Source: Flammeovirga kamogawensis (GTDB lineage: Bacteria; Bacteroidota; Bacteroidia; Cytophagales; Flammeovirgaceae). Taken from it: 64,000 nucleotides of DNA. The position numbers and the translations under genes were made by a program. The stretch covers positions 3,776,001-3,840,000 of the forward strand of contig NZ_CP076128.1 of NCBI RefSeq assembly GCF_018736065.1. Reading direction: 5' to 3'. This document shows positions 18,945 through 27,875 of this stretch, piece by piece. Within the stretch, counting starts at the first letter, position 1; each line of letters starts with the position of its first letter. A model generated the notes under the pieces. It did not search any database. It worked only from the letters and a program-made list of their open reading frames with translations, and had not been told where the DNA came from.

Positions 18945-19469
18945 TTATTCCATGTAAATATCAAGTAATCCTTCTGGTAAATTTGTATTAAGTACTTTGT
19001 TATCAAGTTCTGCTGTTAAAATAATATCATCACTGATAGGTATTAATACTTCTTTACCTTTATACTCCATCTCTAAAATATCCTGAGCAGAATTTGTATA
19101 GATTTTACTAACAGTACCCAATTCACCAAGGTTTTGATCTACAACTTTAAAATCAACGATATCATGATAGTAAAATTGACCTTCTGGTAATTTAGGTAAA
19201 GCAGACATTGGAAGGAATAATTGAGCATCTTTCAATGCTTCAGCATCTTCAATTGTATCAATATCTTCAAACTTAGCAATGTATCTATTGTTATGTAGAG
19301 AAAGGTACTCTAAAAAGAAAGGAACTAGATTCCCTCTTCTTTCAATAAATACAGCATCAATACCTTCGTACTTAGAAGGATCATCAACATCTAAAAAGAA
19401 TAAAACTTCTCCTTTTAACCCGTGAGTTTTTGTAATCTTACCAAACTCAAAACAATCATCTTTATGCAT
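18945..19469 (-). CDS. rimM: Ribosome maturation factor RimM
   Basis: A 174-residue RimM: N-terminal barrel with FEFGKITKTHGLKGEVLF, the IEDAEALKDAQLFLP segment, and the C-terminal PRC-like barrel with GELGTVSKIYTNSAQDILEM and EVLIPISDDIIL. It assists 30S head assembly around S19 and 16S rRNA processing. It is the last gene of a three-gene run (pth, SPFH, rimM) rather than sitting with rpsP and trmD as in many bacteria. Confidence 0.95.
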   Translation of the reverse strand: MHKDDCFEFGKITKTHGLKGEVLFFLDVDDPSKYEGIDAVFIERRGNLVPFFLEYLSLHNNRYIAKFEDIDTIEDAEALKDAQLFLPMSALPKLPEGQFYYHDIVDFKVVDQNLGELGTVSKIYTNSAQDILEMEYKGKEVLIPISDDIILTAELDNKVLNTNLPEGLLDIYME

Positions 19470-19502
19470 AATTCTAGAATATAATCTTAATCAATAGGCA
19501 TG

Positions 19503-20252
19503 TTATTTCTCTGTCATTAACAATGTTAATAACTGGAGTTTCATATCTGCCTTTTCACTTTCAGATAGTTGATTTAATTCATCAACTTCTTGTACCATTT
19601 GTTGTGCTAGAGAAACAGCATCTTCTGTAGAACGCTTTTTACTTAATTGTCTAACACCATTAAAACGAGCACTTTCTAAATACAAGCCATTTTCTAATAG
19701 CTTCTTTTTTAATGCAGTAGCATACGCACTAGAGATGGTATTAGAATGTAAGCGCAAAGAAACACGTTCTTTTCCTAAATCTTCATACGGATACATTTCT
19801 ATTAACGTTTGTGCTGTTTCTTTTGCAATAGAACTTACAGATTCCTTAATATTAGATAGTCCAAATTGTGCTTTAGCTGCATCTTCAACTTTCCAGCGTA
19901 ATTCTATACTTACTTCTAACTGAACACCATCTTTTGCAAAAGTTTCCCAAGGGCCAACCATATTTACGTGGTCTTTTAAAGAAACTCTTTTTATAGATCT
20001 AAATGGATGAGACCAATAAAACCCAGCAACATCAATAGTGCCTTTATATTTACCCATTAAAGAAAGCAATACAGCTTCACCTTGGTGAGTAACAAAATAT
20101 CCTCTAATTAAAACTAGGTCGATAAAAAGGATAAGCATAGACACAGCTCCTAAATTAGGTAATGAGAGTACATAGCCAGCTAAACCAAATAGAGCAGCTT
20201 GGATTACAATCATAAAGTATCCAGAAAATCCTTTAATATATTTGTCAGTCAT
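19503..20252 (-). CDS. SPFH/band 7 domain membrane protein
   Basis: A 249-residue protein with two N-terminal hydrophobic segments (about residues 12-30 and 36-55) and a band 7 domain (about 55-215): GEAVLLSLMGKYKGTIDVAGFYWSHPF, DGVQLEVSIELRWKVEDAAKA. It ends in a charged helix. SPFH proteins form membrane-bound oligomeric cages that scaffold proteases or lipid domains. It starts three bases after pth and ends 33 bases before rimM, so translation-linked expression with both is likely. Confidence 0.88.
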   Translation of the reverse strand: MTDKYIKGFSGYFMIVIQAALFGLAGYVLSLPNLGAVSMLILFIDLVLIRGYFVTHQGEAVLLSLMGKYKGTIDVAGFYWSHPFRSIKRVSLKDHVNMVGPWETFAKDGVQLEVSIELRWKVEDAAKAQFGLSNIKESVSSIAKETAQTLIEMYPYEDLGKERVSLRLHSNTISSAYATALKKKLLENGLYLESARFNGVRQLSKKRSTEDAVSLAQQMVQEVDELNQLSESEKADMKLQLLTLLMTEK

Positions 20253-20255
20253 TTT

Positions 20256-20816
20256 TTATTTGTTGTATTGATTCATGGTTCTTGCTAGGCCAATAGAACA
20301 GAAAGATAAACACATTTCAGAAGACTTTTCAATTAATGTACTTAGATCAATTTTTTCATCTTCAGAAAACTCACCCAATACAAAATCAATTTGTTTACCT
20401 TTTGAGTAATTGTCGCCAATACCAAAACGTAACCTAGGGTAAGCAGCTGTTTGTAACTGAGCTTCTATGTCTTTCAGACCATTATGGCCAGCAGCTCCGC
20501 CTTTACCCCTCATTCTTAAAGTTGTATAAGGAAGTGCAAGGTCATCTACAATAACCAGAATATTCTCTGTTTTTATTTTTAACTGATTTGCCCAGTATTT
20601 TAAAGCCTTTCCACTTAAATTCATAAAAGTAGTAGGTTTAATTACTGTAATGCTTCTGCCTTTATGTTTAAAATCAGTAACATAAGCCAATCGATCCATT
20701 GTAAAAGATGCACCATTTTCTTTTGCTAAATGATCAGCAACCATAAAGCCAATATTATGTCTGGTATTTGCATATTCAGGTCCAATGTTACCAAGGCCTA
20801 CAATCAAATATTTCAT
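20256..20816 (-). CDS. pth: Peptidyl-tRNA hydrolase
   Basis: A 186-residue Pth: GLGNIGPEYANTRHNIGFM near the N-terminus holds the catalytic His, followed by KPTTFMNLSGKAL, the VDDLALP segment with the catalytic Asp, and GKGGAAGHNGLKDIEAQL. It recycles peptidyl-tRNA released from stalled ribosomes. It is the first gene of the pth-SPFH-rimM operon. Confidence 0.97.
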   Translation of the reverse strand: MKYLIVGLGNIGPEYANTRHNIGFMVADHLAKENGASFTMDRLAYVTDFKHKGRSITVIKPTTFMNLSGKALKYWANQLKIKTENILVIVDDLALPYTTLRMRGKGGAAGHNGLKDIEAQLQTAAYPRLRFGIGDNYSKGKQIDFVLGEFSEDEKIDLSTLIEKSSEMCLSFCSIGLARTMNQYNK

Positions 20817-20935
20817 ATTCTAAATCTGTCTAAATATAATTTTTGCAAAGATAACTTATTTCTTTAGTTGAGTATCTTTTACTTACCTCAACTTTTTTTA
20901 CAATTGAAGAGGAACTCAGAACTATTAACAACATT

Positions 20936-21433
20936 TTAATACAAAGCGAGCACTAAAGCTTTATGATTAAGCTCAATCTGCAGTATTCTTAATTTCCCTT
21001 CATTTAAGTAAGGGTAAGAATATAGATAAGCATCTTCTGTTTTGGTAAGGTGAATTTTCTGAATATTACTATTTAAAGCATATTCATTTTTAATATTATA
21101 GTGATATGCATCCCATAAACTTTTCTCAATTTTATTACTAGGAGTGTCACAAGCTACCCATGCTTTATTTAAGAATTGTGAGACACTATCTGGCATTGTA
21201 TCTAAATTAATTTTTCCACAAGGGCGCTTTTGATCAAAATTATTACTTATCGATGTGCCAATAGAAAAACCTTTCTCTACAATATTAGGCTCCTTAATAC
21301 GCTTAATCTTACGTTCTTTAATTTGTTTGTTCACGCTATTAGAATCAATTTTTTCTGAAGTTTTTAAGCCACAGCTAAAAAATAGACCTATAACCAAAAC
21401 AAATAGAGGAAATTGTTTAGAGATTTTTTTCAT
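20936..21433 (-). CDS. Hypothetical lipoprotein
   Basis: A 165-residue protein with a lipoprotein signal (LFVLVIGLFFSCG; lipidated Cys near residue 21). The body is polar with a conserved-looking CGKINLDTMPDSVSQFLNKAW segment. No family recognised. It diverges from the esterase gene at 21515, the two starts being about 80 bases apart. Confidence 0.65.
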   Translation of the reverse strand: MKKISKQFPLFVLVIGLFFSCGLKTSEKIDSNSVNKQIKERKIKRIKEPNIVEKGFSIGTSISNNFDQKRPCGKINLDTMPDSVSQFLNKAWVACDTPSNKIEKSLWDAYHYNIKNEYALNSNIQKIHLTKTEDAYLYSYPYLNEGKLRILQIELNHKALVLALY

Positions 21434-21514
21434 TTTTATAAAGACAGGATTTCATTTTATAAATTGCACATCAAAATTAAGTGTTTAGTAACTCTAATTA
21501 AAATTAAGAAGACA

Positions 21515-22282
21515 ATGAATTTGTTTTATAGAGAAATTGGTGAAAAAGGAAATACTCCTTTCTTGATATTTCATGGTTTATTTGGGCAATGTGATAATTG
21601 GATGACTTTAGGTAAAGTATTGTCAGAGAAATTTCATGTTTTTATGATCGATCAGCGTAACCATGGTCAGTCACCACATAGTGAAGATTTTTCATATCAA
21701 TTTTTAGCAGATGATATTAAAGATTTTATAGAGCAACATGAAATAGAAAAACCAATTGTTTTAGGCCATTCTATGGGAGGTAAGGCAGTAATGCAATTTG
21801 CCGCAAATTATCCTTTAATGTTAAGTAGAATGATTGTAGTTGATATTGCACCTCGTTTTTATCCTGTACATCATCAGGTTATTTTAGAAGGATTAAATGC
21901 ACTACCTATAACAACAATCAAAACTAGAGGTGAAGCAGATAAAGCCTTGGCTGAATATATACCAAATTTTGGCGAGCGTTCTTTCTTACTTAAAAATATA
22001 TATCGTAAAAAAGAAGGTGGGTTTGCTTGGCGACCAAACTTAAAAGTAATTACAGAGAAGATTGAAGAGGTAGGTAAGGCATTAGAATCAAATCATTTAA
22101 TTGAGGTGCCTACGTTGTTTATAGGTGGAGGTAATTCTAATTATATTCAAGCTGTTGATCAGAAAGAGATTAATGAAAAGTTCGCTTCAGTGCATATTGT
22201 TATGATAGAAGGAGCAGGGCATTGGGTACATGCAGAAAAGCCAAAAGAATTGTTGGATGCAATTAATCAGTTTGTTTTTTAA
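21515..22282 (+). CDS. Alpha/beta-hydrolase, YbfF-like esterase
   Basis: About 255 residues from the chosen ATG (MNLFYREIGEKG). Motifs: oxyanion-hole FHGLFGQCDNW, IDQRNHGQSPHS, nucleophile elbow GHSMGGKA (Ser), and the late GAGHWVHAEKP catalytic His. These fit the YbfF/acyl-CoA esterase group. The open frame extends 34 codons upstream over the divergent lipoprotein gene, but that leader lacks any conserved sequence, so it is left out. Substrate unknown. Confidence 0.88.
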   Translation: MNLFYREIGEKGNTPFLIFHGLFGQCDNWMTLGKVLSEKFHVFMIDQRNHGQSPHSEDFSYQFLADDIKDFIEQHEIEKPIVLGHSMGGKAVMQFAANYPLMLSRMIVVDIAPRFYPVHHQVILEGLNALPITTIKTRGEADKALAEYIPNFGERSFLLKNIYRKKEGGFAWRPNLKVITEKIEEVGKALESNHLIEVPTLFIGGGNSNYIQAVDQKEINEKFASVHIVMIEGAGHWVHAEKPKELLDAINQFVF

Positions 22283-22347
22283 TTTTTTAAAGTTTTTATT
22301 GTACTTTTAAATGTAGAAACGACAGTAAACGAAATCAACCCATTAGT

Positions 22348-23016
22348 ATGAACTCTACAGAAGATTTTATACCATATATATCAGATAATATTTCTGATGA
22401 AGAAATGTTACTTTGCTCCGAGAAATATTACTCTAAAATTAACAAAAGGCGATCATTAAGAGAGTTTTCAAAAAAACAGGTTCCTAAGGAAATTATAGAG
22501 AATATTATTAAAGCCGCAAGTTGTGCACCTTCGGGAGCAAATAAGCAGCCATGGATGTTCTGTGCTGTTTCTTCTGCTGAGGTAAAGAAAAATATTAGAA
22601 AAGCTGCTGAAAAAGAAGAATATGAAGGTTATCACGGAAGAATGAGTGATGAGTGGATTGAAGATCTAAAGCAATTTGGAACAGATTGGCATAAAGAGTT
22701 TTTAGAAGAAGCTCCTTGGTTAATTGTTGTATTTAAGCAGGTTTATAATATAGATGATGAAGGAATTCGTCATAATAATTATTATGTAAACGAATCTGTA
22801 GGATTGGCTACTGGGTTTTTATTAAATGCAATTCATGAGGTAGGGTTAGTAGCATTAACGCATACACCTTCTCCAATGAACTTTTTAGTGAAAGAACTTA
22901 ATAGACCTGCAAATGAACGTCCTTTCTTGCTAATACCTGTTGGATATCCGAAAGAGAATTCAACAGTACCGAATATTGAAAGAAAACCTTTAGATGAAAT
23001 TTCTGAGTGGTATTAA
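22348..23016 (+). CDS. Nitroreductase-family protein, iodotyrosine-deiodinase-like
   Basis: A 222-residue FMN-dependent nitroreductase-fold protein: KINKRRSLREFSKKQVP, the ASCAPSGANKQPWMF segment that binds FMN phosphate, GLATGFLLNAIHEVGLVALTHTPSPMNFL, and RPFLLIPVGYP. The spacing and the long lid region (EYEGYHGRMSDEWIEDL) resemble the iodotyrosine deiodinase branch. It may reduce halogenated or quinone-like aromatics. A good terminator follows. Confidence 0.87.
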   Translation: MNSTEDFIPYISDNISDEEMLLCSEKYYSKINKRRSLREFSKKQVPKEIIENIIKAASCAPSGANKQPWMFCAVSSAEVKKNIRKAAEKEEYEGYHGRMSDEWIEDLKQFGTDWHKEFLEEAPWLIVVFKQVYNIDDEGIRHNNYYVNESVGLATGFLLNAIHEVGLVALTHTPSPMNFLVKELNRPANERPFLLIPVGYPKENSTVPNIERKPLDEISEWY

Positions 23017-23041
23017 CCACTTTTTAATGTTGATATACTTG

Positions 23042-23085
23042 AGCTGTAAGACTAATACAATTCTATTAGTTTTACAGCTTTTTTG
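23042..23085 (+). terminator. Terminator after the nitroreductase gene
   Basis: Stem AGCTGTAA-GACTAATA / TATTAGT-TTTACAGCT followed by a T run, 25 bases after the stop. Confidence 0.85.
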
Positions 23086-23204
23086 TGCTTAATGATTATC
23101 TTATCATAGATCAATTTTAATTGTTTTAACTCAAACTAAATTTGTAACATACAGAATTAGGGAATAGGTTGATAACTCTTCTATCAATCAGAAACATTAA
23201 AATT

Positions 23205-23642
23205 ATGAACACGAAAACAGCAAAATATTTTTTCCTTATTGCAGGAATTGCTACCCTATTAGGGAGTTTACCAGTTATGATTGCCCCAAGATTGGCAACT
23301 TTAGAATTATTTAATTTCACATCAAATATTCCAGAGAATTATATGCCATTAATTAGACATTGGGGAGTTATGGCTGTAGGGCTTGGTATATTATTAATTT
23401 ATGCAAGTTTAAATTCATCTGTACGTTTTTCAGTTGCGTTATTCTCAACGGCATCAAAATTATATATTGTTGGTTGTTCATTATGGTATTTAACAAGTGA
23501 TTTTAATGCTCTATCAATTACTGAATATGGTGTGCATGCAAATTATACGCTCTTAATAGTATTAGAGGCATTACTTGCTATTGGAGGGGTTGTCTATTTG
23601 ATAAAACCATCTGCAGATATATCATCAAATCAAATAGCTTAA
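23205..23642 (+). CDS. Four-helix membrane protein, first of a tandem pair
   Basis: About 145 residues from MNTKTAKYFF, with four predicted membrane helices (FLIAGIATLLGSLPVM; HWGVMAVGLGILLIYA; FSTASKLYIVGCSLWYL; LIVLEALLAIGGVVYLI). The layout resembles BphX-like small membrane proteins. It is a paralogue of the next gene, 31 bases downstream, and the two are probably co-transcribed. The frame is open 12 codons upstream; the ATG at 23205 is favoured because it starts the same motif as the paralogue. Function unknown. Confidence 0.72.
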   Translation: MNTKTAKYFFLIAGIATLLGSLPVMIAPRLATLELFNFTSNIPENYMPLIRHWGVMAVGLGILLIYASLNSSVRFSVALFSTASKLYIVGCSLWYLTSDFNALSITEYGVHANYTLLIVLEALLAIGGVVYLIKPSADISSNQIA

Positions 23643-23673
23643 ATAAAAAAACACTCTTTTAAATACTATAATT

Positions 23674-24099
23674 ATGAACGAGAAAGTAACAAAATATTAT
23701 TTCTGGATTACAGGTTTAATCACTGCTTTAGGAAATGTACCTATGATCTTAAGTCCTTTTTGGGGTACAGATAAAGTTTTACATTTAGATTTACTAAATA
23801 TTCCATTTGCAGCTCCTTTATTTGGGCATTGGGCAATGATGGTAAGTTGTATTGGTGTTTACCTTTTTGTAGCAGCATCAAAAAAGAAATATAGAAAGTC
23901 TGCTGTTTTATATTCAAATTTTGAGAAAGGTATAATGGCTTTAACTGGTTGGGGGTTAATGCTAACATCTCCAGAGATTACAATAACTCACTATTTACCA
24001 ATGACTATTGCAGATACATTGTTTACAATAGGAGGCTTTATTTATCTTTTTACTGCACAAAAACAGAAAGCCCAAGTTGCTGAATTATCTGTAGCTTAG
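23674..24099 (+). CDS. Four-helix membrane protein, second of a tandem pair
   Basis: A 141-residue membrane protein that shares order and motifs with its upstream neighbour (KYYFWITGLITALGNVPMI against KYFFLIAGIATLLGSLPVM; FGHWAMMVSCIGVYLFVA). Four membrane helices, short polar C-terminus. The pair looks like a local gene duplication. Function unknown; resemblance to BphX-like proteins is weak. Confidence 0.7.
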   Translation: MNEKVTKYYFWITGLITALGNVPMILSPFWGTDKVLHLDLLNIPFAAPLFGHWAMMVSCIGVYLFVAASKKKYRKSAVLYSNFEKGIMALTGWGLMLTSPEITITHYLPMTIADTLFTIGGFIYLFTAQKQKAQVAELSVA

Positions 24100-24130
24100 G
24101 TAGTAATTAAGAATATATACTGCTTTAATT

Positions 24131-24172
24131 AAAAAGAGTTGATAGATTTAAATTTCTATCAACTCTTTTTGT
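24131..24172. terminator. Bidirectional terminator
   Basis: Perfect stem AAAAAGAGTTGATAGA / TCTATCAACTCTTTTT between two convergent genes; A run on one side and T run on the other. Confidence 0.92.
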
Positions 24173-24174
24173 TT

Positions 24175-25461
24175 TTATCTATACATATAATAAACAGCAG
24201 ATTTTTTCTTGAAAGTTGCTTCATCTTTCCTCCAATAATTTTTTATACTATCAAAAGAATAGCTCTGTGTAAATCGAGTTCTTATTTGATCGCTTCCACA
24301 GACTTTATCAAACATATTAAATCGATTTTCTTTCCCTTTAAAAAGATCTTTGTCTGGGTAAAGTTGATGGTGCACTGCTAAAGCATGAAATTGAATTTCT
24401 GATAATCTTACAGTAGAAAAATTAGTGATATAAACTTGTACCCCGTGTAATTTCATCCCTTTTTTATCTTTATAATAAGGAGTAAATGATATAGGTCTGA
24501 AGTGTACTCCATCTAAGTTTAATTTATTTAGTGCTTCTGCATATTTTAAACCGTCAATCCATTCTGCACCTAACAAACTAAAAGGTAAAGTATAACCAAT
24601 ACCAATAAAACTAGCTTCAAGTTCTCCAATAATTCCAGTGGCAGGGTAAAGCTCTGCAATTTCTTGAAAAGGAATATGTGGAGATGTTGGCACCCACTCT
24701 CTTCCTGTATCTTTAAATCTCATGTTTCGTTTCCAACCTTTCATTGGAATTACGGTTAGTTTACATTGCGCTTTATTTTTTAACCATCCTTCATAATTCA
24801 TCATGTATGCTAATTCGCCAACAGTCATTCCATAGATATAAGGAATAGGAAACTGACTTACAAAAGAGAAAAAGTTAGGTTCTACAATGTTACCTTCAAT
24901 TTTATTTCCTCCTAAAGGGTTAGGTCTGTCTAAAACAATTACCTCCTTATTGTTTTCTGCAGCAGCTTCCATAACAAGTCCAAGCGTACTAATAAAAGTA
25001 TATGATCTTACACCGATATCTTGGATATCATACACAATAACATCTACATTTTGAAGCATTTCTGGAGTTGGTTTTCTAGTTTTACCATATAAAGAGTAAA
25101 CCGTTAAACCAGTTATTTTATCAATATAACTATTTACATGTGCCCCTGCATCTGTATCTCCTCTAGCACCATGTTCTGGCCCATAAAGTGCAGTAAGCTG
25201 AACGTTTGGGGCTTGATGTAAAATATCAATAGTAGAGATGAAATTATGGTCAATACCTGTAGGGTTTGTAACTAGTCCAATTCTTTTACCTTCTAAAGAT
25301 TTAAAGTTTTTATCGCGAAGGACTTCTATACCAACTTTTACTGAAGGGATACTATCATTTGCTTTAGAAGATGAAATAAGAGTGAAAAACAATAATAATG
25401 TTAGTACCGAGTAACGGATGAATAAACTACTATATTCTATTTTCTTTGTAATTATGTTCAT
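24175..25461 (-). CDS. namZ: DUF1343 exo-beta-N-acetylmuramidase-like protein (NamZ)
   Basis: About 428 residues from MNIITKK. A signal peptide (hydrophobic run at about 14-30) precedes a full DUF1343 domain: GLVTNPTGIDHN, ALYGPEHGARGDTDAGAHV, YDIQDIGVRSYTFISTLGLVMEAA, LDRPNPLGG and EWVPTSPHIPF. Characterised members remove non-reducing-end N-acetylmuramic acid from peptidoglycan fragments. It neighbours the NagB/PIG-L gene, which fits amino-sugar recovery, but a terminator (25531-25563) separates the two units. The open frame extends nine codons farther upstream. Confidence 0.9.
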   Translation of the reverse strand: MNIITKKIEYSSLFIRYSVLTLLLFFTLISSSKANDSIPSVKVGIEVLRDKNFKSLEGKRIGLVTNPTGIDHNFISTIDILHQAPNVQLTALYGPEHGARGDTDAGAHVNSYIDKITGLTVYSLYGKTRKPTPEMLQNVDVIVYDIQDIGVRSYTFISTLGLVMEAAAENNKEVIVLDRPNPLGGNKIEGNIVEPNFFSFVSQFPIPYIYGMTVGELAYMMNYEGWLKNKAQCKLTVIPMKGWKRNMRFKDTGREWVPTSPHIPFQEIAELYPATGIIGELEASFIGIGYTLPFSLLGAEWIDGLKYAEALNKLNLDGVHFRPISFTPYYKDKKGMKLHGVQVYITNFSTVRLSEIQFHALAVHHQLYPDKDLFKGKENRFNMFDKVCGSDQIRTRFTQSYSFDSIKNYWRKDEATFKKKSAVYYMYR

Positions 25462-25530
25462 TATAAGAGGATTATGAATGTAATGCATTTTAAAAAAATG
25501 GGTAACAACAAATTACAAGAATATCAGCTA

Positions 25531-25563
25531 AAAAAAAAGCGTCTGAAATTTCTTTCAGACGCT
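25531..25563 (-). terminator. Terminator of the NagB/PIG-L gene
   Basis: Perfect stem GAGCGTCTGAAA.../...TTTCAGACGC read on the minus strand and followed by eight T, 37 bases after the stop. Confidence 0.92.
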
Positions 25564-25599
25564 CAATAATTTAATCATCGCACACTTTAAAAGTGTTTT

Positions 25600-27531
25600 T
25601 TAGATGAAGTGGTAACGTACAAACGCTTCCATTGCTTCATACTCTGCCAAGCCAAGCTTGTTATATAATTTTGCAGTACCAGCATTACGCTCTTCGGCAC
25701 GTTGCCAGAATTCACGATCATCTGTACCTTGGAATACTACACCATCTTTTTGAGACTCGTGGAAGAAAATTGCTTTACGCTTTTTCAATACTTGCTCAGG
25801 AGACATTGGTACTGCCATTTCGATTTCATCGATTGGCCATTCGTGCCATGCACCTCTGTATAACCAACACCAGCAGTTTTTCATGTATTCTTCTGTTTTC
25901 AACTCTTCAAGAGCTGCGAAGATAGCATCTAAACAAACTCGGTGTGTACCGTGTGGATCGGCTAAATCACCTGCTGCATAAATTTGCTCAGGCTTTAATT
26001 CAGTCAATAAGTTTTTGATGATTTCGATATCTGCTGTTCCTACAGGATTCTTACGTACTTTACCAGTTTCGTAGAAAGGTAAATCTAAGAAATGCACATT
26101 TTCTACAGGAATACCAGTATAACGACAAGCTGCAATAGATTCATCACGACGAATTTGACCTTTCATCTGACGTACTGCTAATGAATCAATATCACCTTCT
26201 TCTTTAGCATCTAAGAAACCTGTAATTTCTTTTAACTTAGAACGAGATTCTGCAGAATCAAACCCGAAAGTTTTCATCATTGATTGTGTAAATGTTGCAT
26301 ATCTACGTGCATCATCATCAGAAACCGCAATGTTACCAGAAGTTTGGTAAGCTACATGTACTTCGTGTCCTTGATCTACTAAACGTTGGAATGTACCACC
26401 CATAGAGATTACATCATCATCTGGATGAGGAGAGAAGATAATTACACGTTTTTTAGCAGGTTCTGCTCTTTCTGGACGTTGAGTGTCGTCTGCATTAGGC
26501 TTTCCACCTGGCCATCCAGAAATAGTATGTTGCAACATATTGAATACCTCAATATTCAAATCGTATGCAGAACCTTTAGTTGAAAGAACGCTATCTAAAC
26601 CGCTCTCTAAATAATCTTTGTTTGTTAGTTTAAGCACTGGTTTACCTGTTTTATAAGCCAACCAAACCACAGCTTTTTTAATCATTGCTTCTGTCCATTC
26701 TACCTCACGTACTAACCACGGCGTTGTGATACGCGTTAAGTTTTCAGTAGCCCCTTCATCAAGGTAAACAGAAACGTTATCGTGTTTTTGTAGGAACGTT
26801 GCAGGAACTTGCATAGAGATATCACCCTCTACCATTTTCTTAACGATAGGTGCTTTTCCAGAACCCCAAGCCATCATAATAATACGACCCGCTTGCATAA
26901 TTGGCTTAACACCCATTGTAATAGCACGTTTCGGAACGTTATCAAGACCACCAAAAGATGGGGCAGCATCAATACGAGTAACTGCATCTAAAGTAACTAT
27001 ACGAGTACGGCTATTTTCTGTAGAACCTGGTTCGTTAAAACCAATATGACCTGTACGACCAATACCTAAAACTTGAATATCTAAACCTCCTGCAGCAGCA
27101 ATTTTAGCTTCGTAGTCTTGGCAAAACGAATACACGTTTTCCATTGCTACAGTACCGTCAGGAATGTGAATGTTTTTTTCATCAATATCAACATGATCAA
27201 ATAAGTTCTCCTTCATGAAACGTACATACGAATGTACAGAATCAGGTTGCATAGGATAATACTCGTCAAGGTTGAAAGTAATTACATTTTTGAATGATAA
27301 ACCTTCTTCTTTATGTAAACGAATTAATTCATCGTATACTTTTAAAGGTGATGAACCAGTAGCTAAACCTAAAACGGCATTTTCTCCTTTAGAAGCTTTA
27401 TCACGAATAAGATCCGCAATTTCTTGAGCAATAACGATAGATGCTTCAGCACTAGTACCAAAAGATAAAGTTTGAAGGCGTTCAAACTCTCTGTCTGTCA
27501 TAATTTGCTGGTTCAACAATGTAGTGTTCAT
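25600..27531 (-). CDS. nagB: Glucosamine-6-phosphate deaminase fused to a PIG-L deacetylase-like domain
   Basis: About 643 residues from MNTTLLNQQ. The N-terminal half (about 30-270) is a NagB deaminase: LGLATGSSPLKVYDEL, FNLDEYYPM, the GIGRTGHIGFNEPG motif and RAITMGV. The C-terminal half (about 365-640) is a PIG-L-type metal-dependent deacetylase with FSPHPDDDVISMGGTFQRL and a late AGDLADPHGTHRVC segment. NagB converts glucosamine-6-phosphate to fructose-6-phosphate and ammonia; the PIG-L part may deacetylate an N-acetyl sugar, so the two steps could be coupled. This fused form is known from Bacteroidota. The upstream 21 codons of open frame lack conservation. Confidence 0.92.
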   Translation of the reverse strand: MNTTLLNQQIMTDREFERLQTLSFGTSAEASIVIAQEIADLIRDKASKGENAVLGLATGSSPLKVYDELIRLHKEEGLSFKNVITFNLDEYYPMQPDSVHSYVRFMKENLFDHVDIDEKNIHIPDGTVAMENVYSFCQDYEAKIAAAGGLDIQVLGIGRTGHIGFNEPGSTENSRTRIVTLDAVTRIDAAPSFGGLDNVPKRAITMGVKPIMQAGRIIMMAWGSGKAPIVKKMVEGDISMQVPATFLQKHDNVSVYLDEGATENLTRITTPWLVREVEWTEAMIKKAVVWLAYKTGKPVLKLTNKDYLESGLDSVLSTKGSAYDLNIEVFNMLQHTISGWPGGKPNADDTQRPERAEPAKKRVIIFSPHPDDDVISMGGTFQRLVDQGHEVHVAYQTSGNIAVSDDDARRYATFTQSMMKTFGFDSAESRSKLKEITGFLDAKEEGDIDSLAVRQMKGQIRRDESIAACRYTGIPVENVHFLDLPFYETGKVRKNPVGTADIEIIKNLLTELKPEQIYAAGDLADPHGTHRVCLDAIFAALEELKTEEYMKNCWCWLYRGAWHEWPIDEIEMAVPMSPEQVLKKRKAIFFHESQKDGVVFQGTDDREFWQRAEERNAGTAKLYNKLGLAEYEAMEAFVRYHFI

Positions 27532-27875
27532 ATTCTTATAATTATTCGTTAAGTGATCAACCAGGTTTAATAAAATAACTATCAAACCCGTCACACAAAT
27601 GACTTTTTATACTTATTTGATGTACAATATTATTAATACGTGTACTTTATACATAATAATTTCGACACATTACAATAATACCTAGATAAACGGCATATAT
27701 CGCCATTAGGGTACTCAAACAGTCAGAATAATTGATAATTTTAAGGTTATTAACGTAAATATTATTTATTAGTGAATTTTAAATAATAAATCTTTTTAAT
27801 TAAATATAGTGGTATTTAATTATTCTTTTAGTTTTTATTAATTAGTTGTAAATCAAATGGTAAGCAGTTTTTTAA
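27532..27875. other. Intergenic, 344 bases, upstream of nagB and downstream of nth
   Basis: Very AT-rich. It must hold the minus-strand promoter and leader of the NagB/PIG-L gene and the terminator of nth, but I see no clear consensus promoter or strong hairpin. The T-rich stretch around 27886-27912 lies inside the nth 3' end. Confidence 0.4.

Noticed and set aside
24139..24381. Plus-strand open frame over the NamZ gene 3' end
   Set aside because: Overlaps a terminator and a conserved gene on the other strand.
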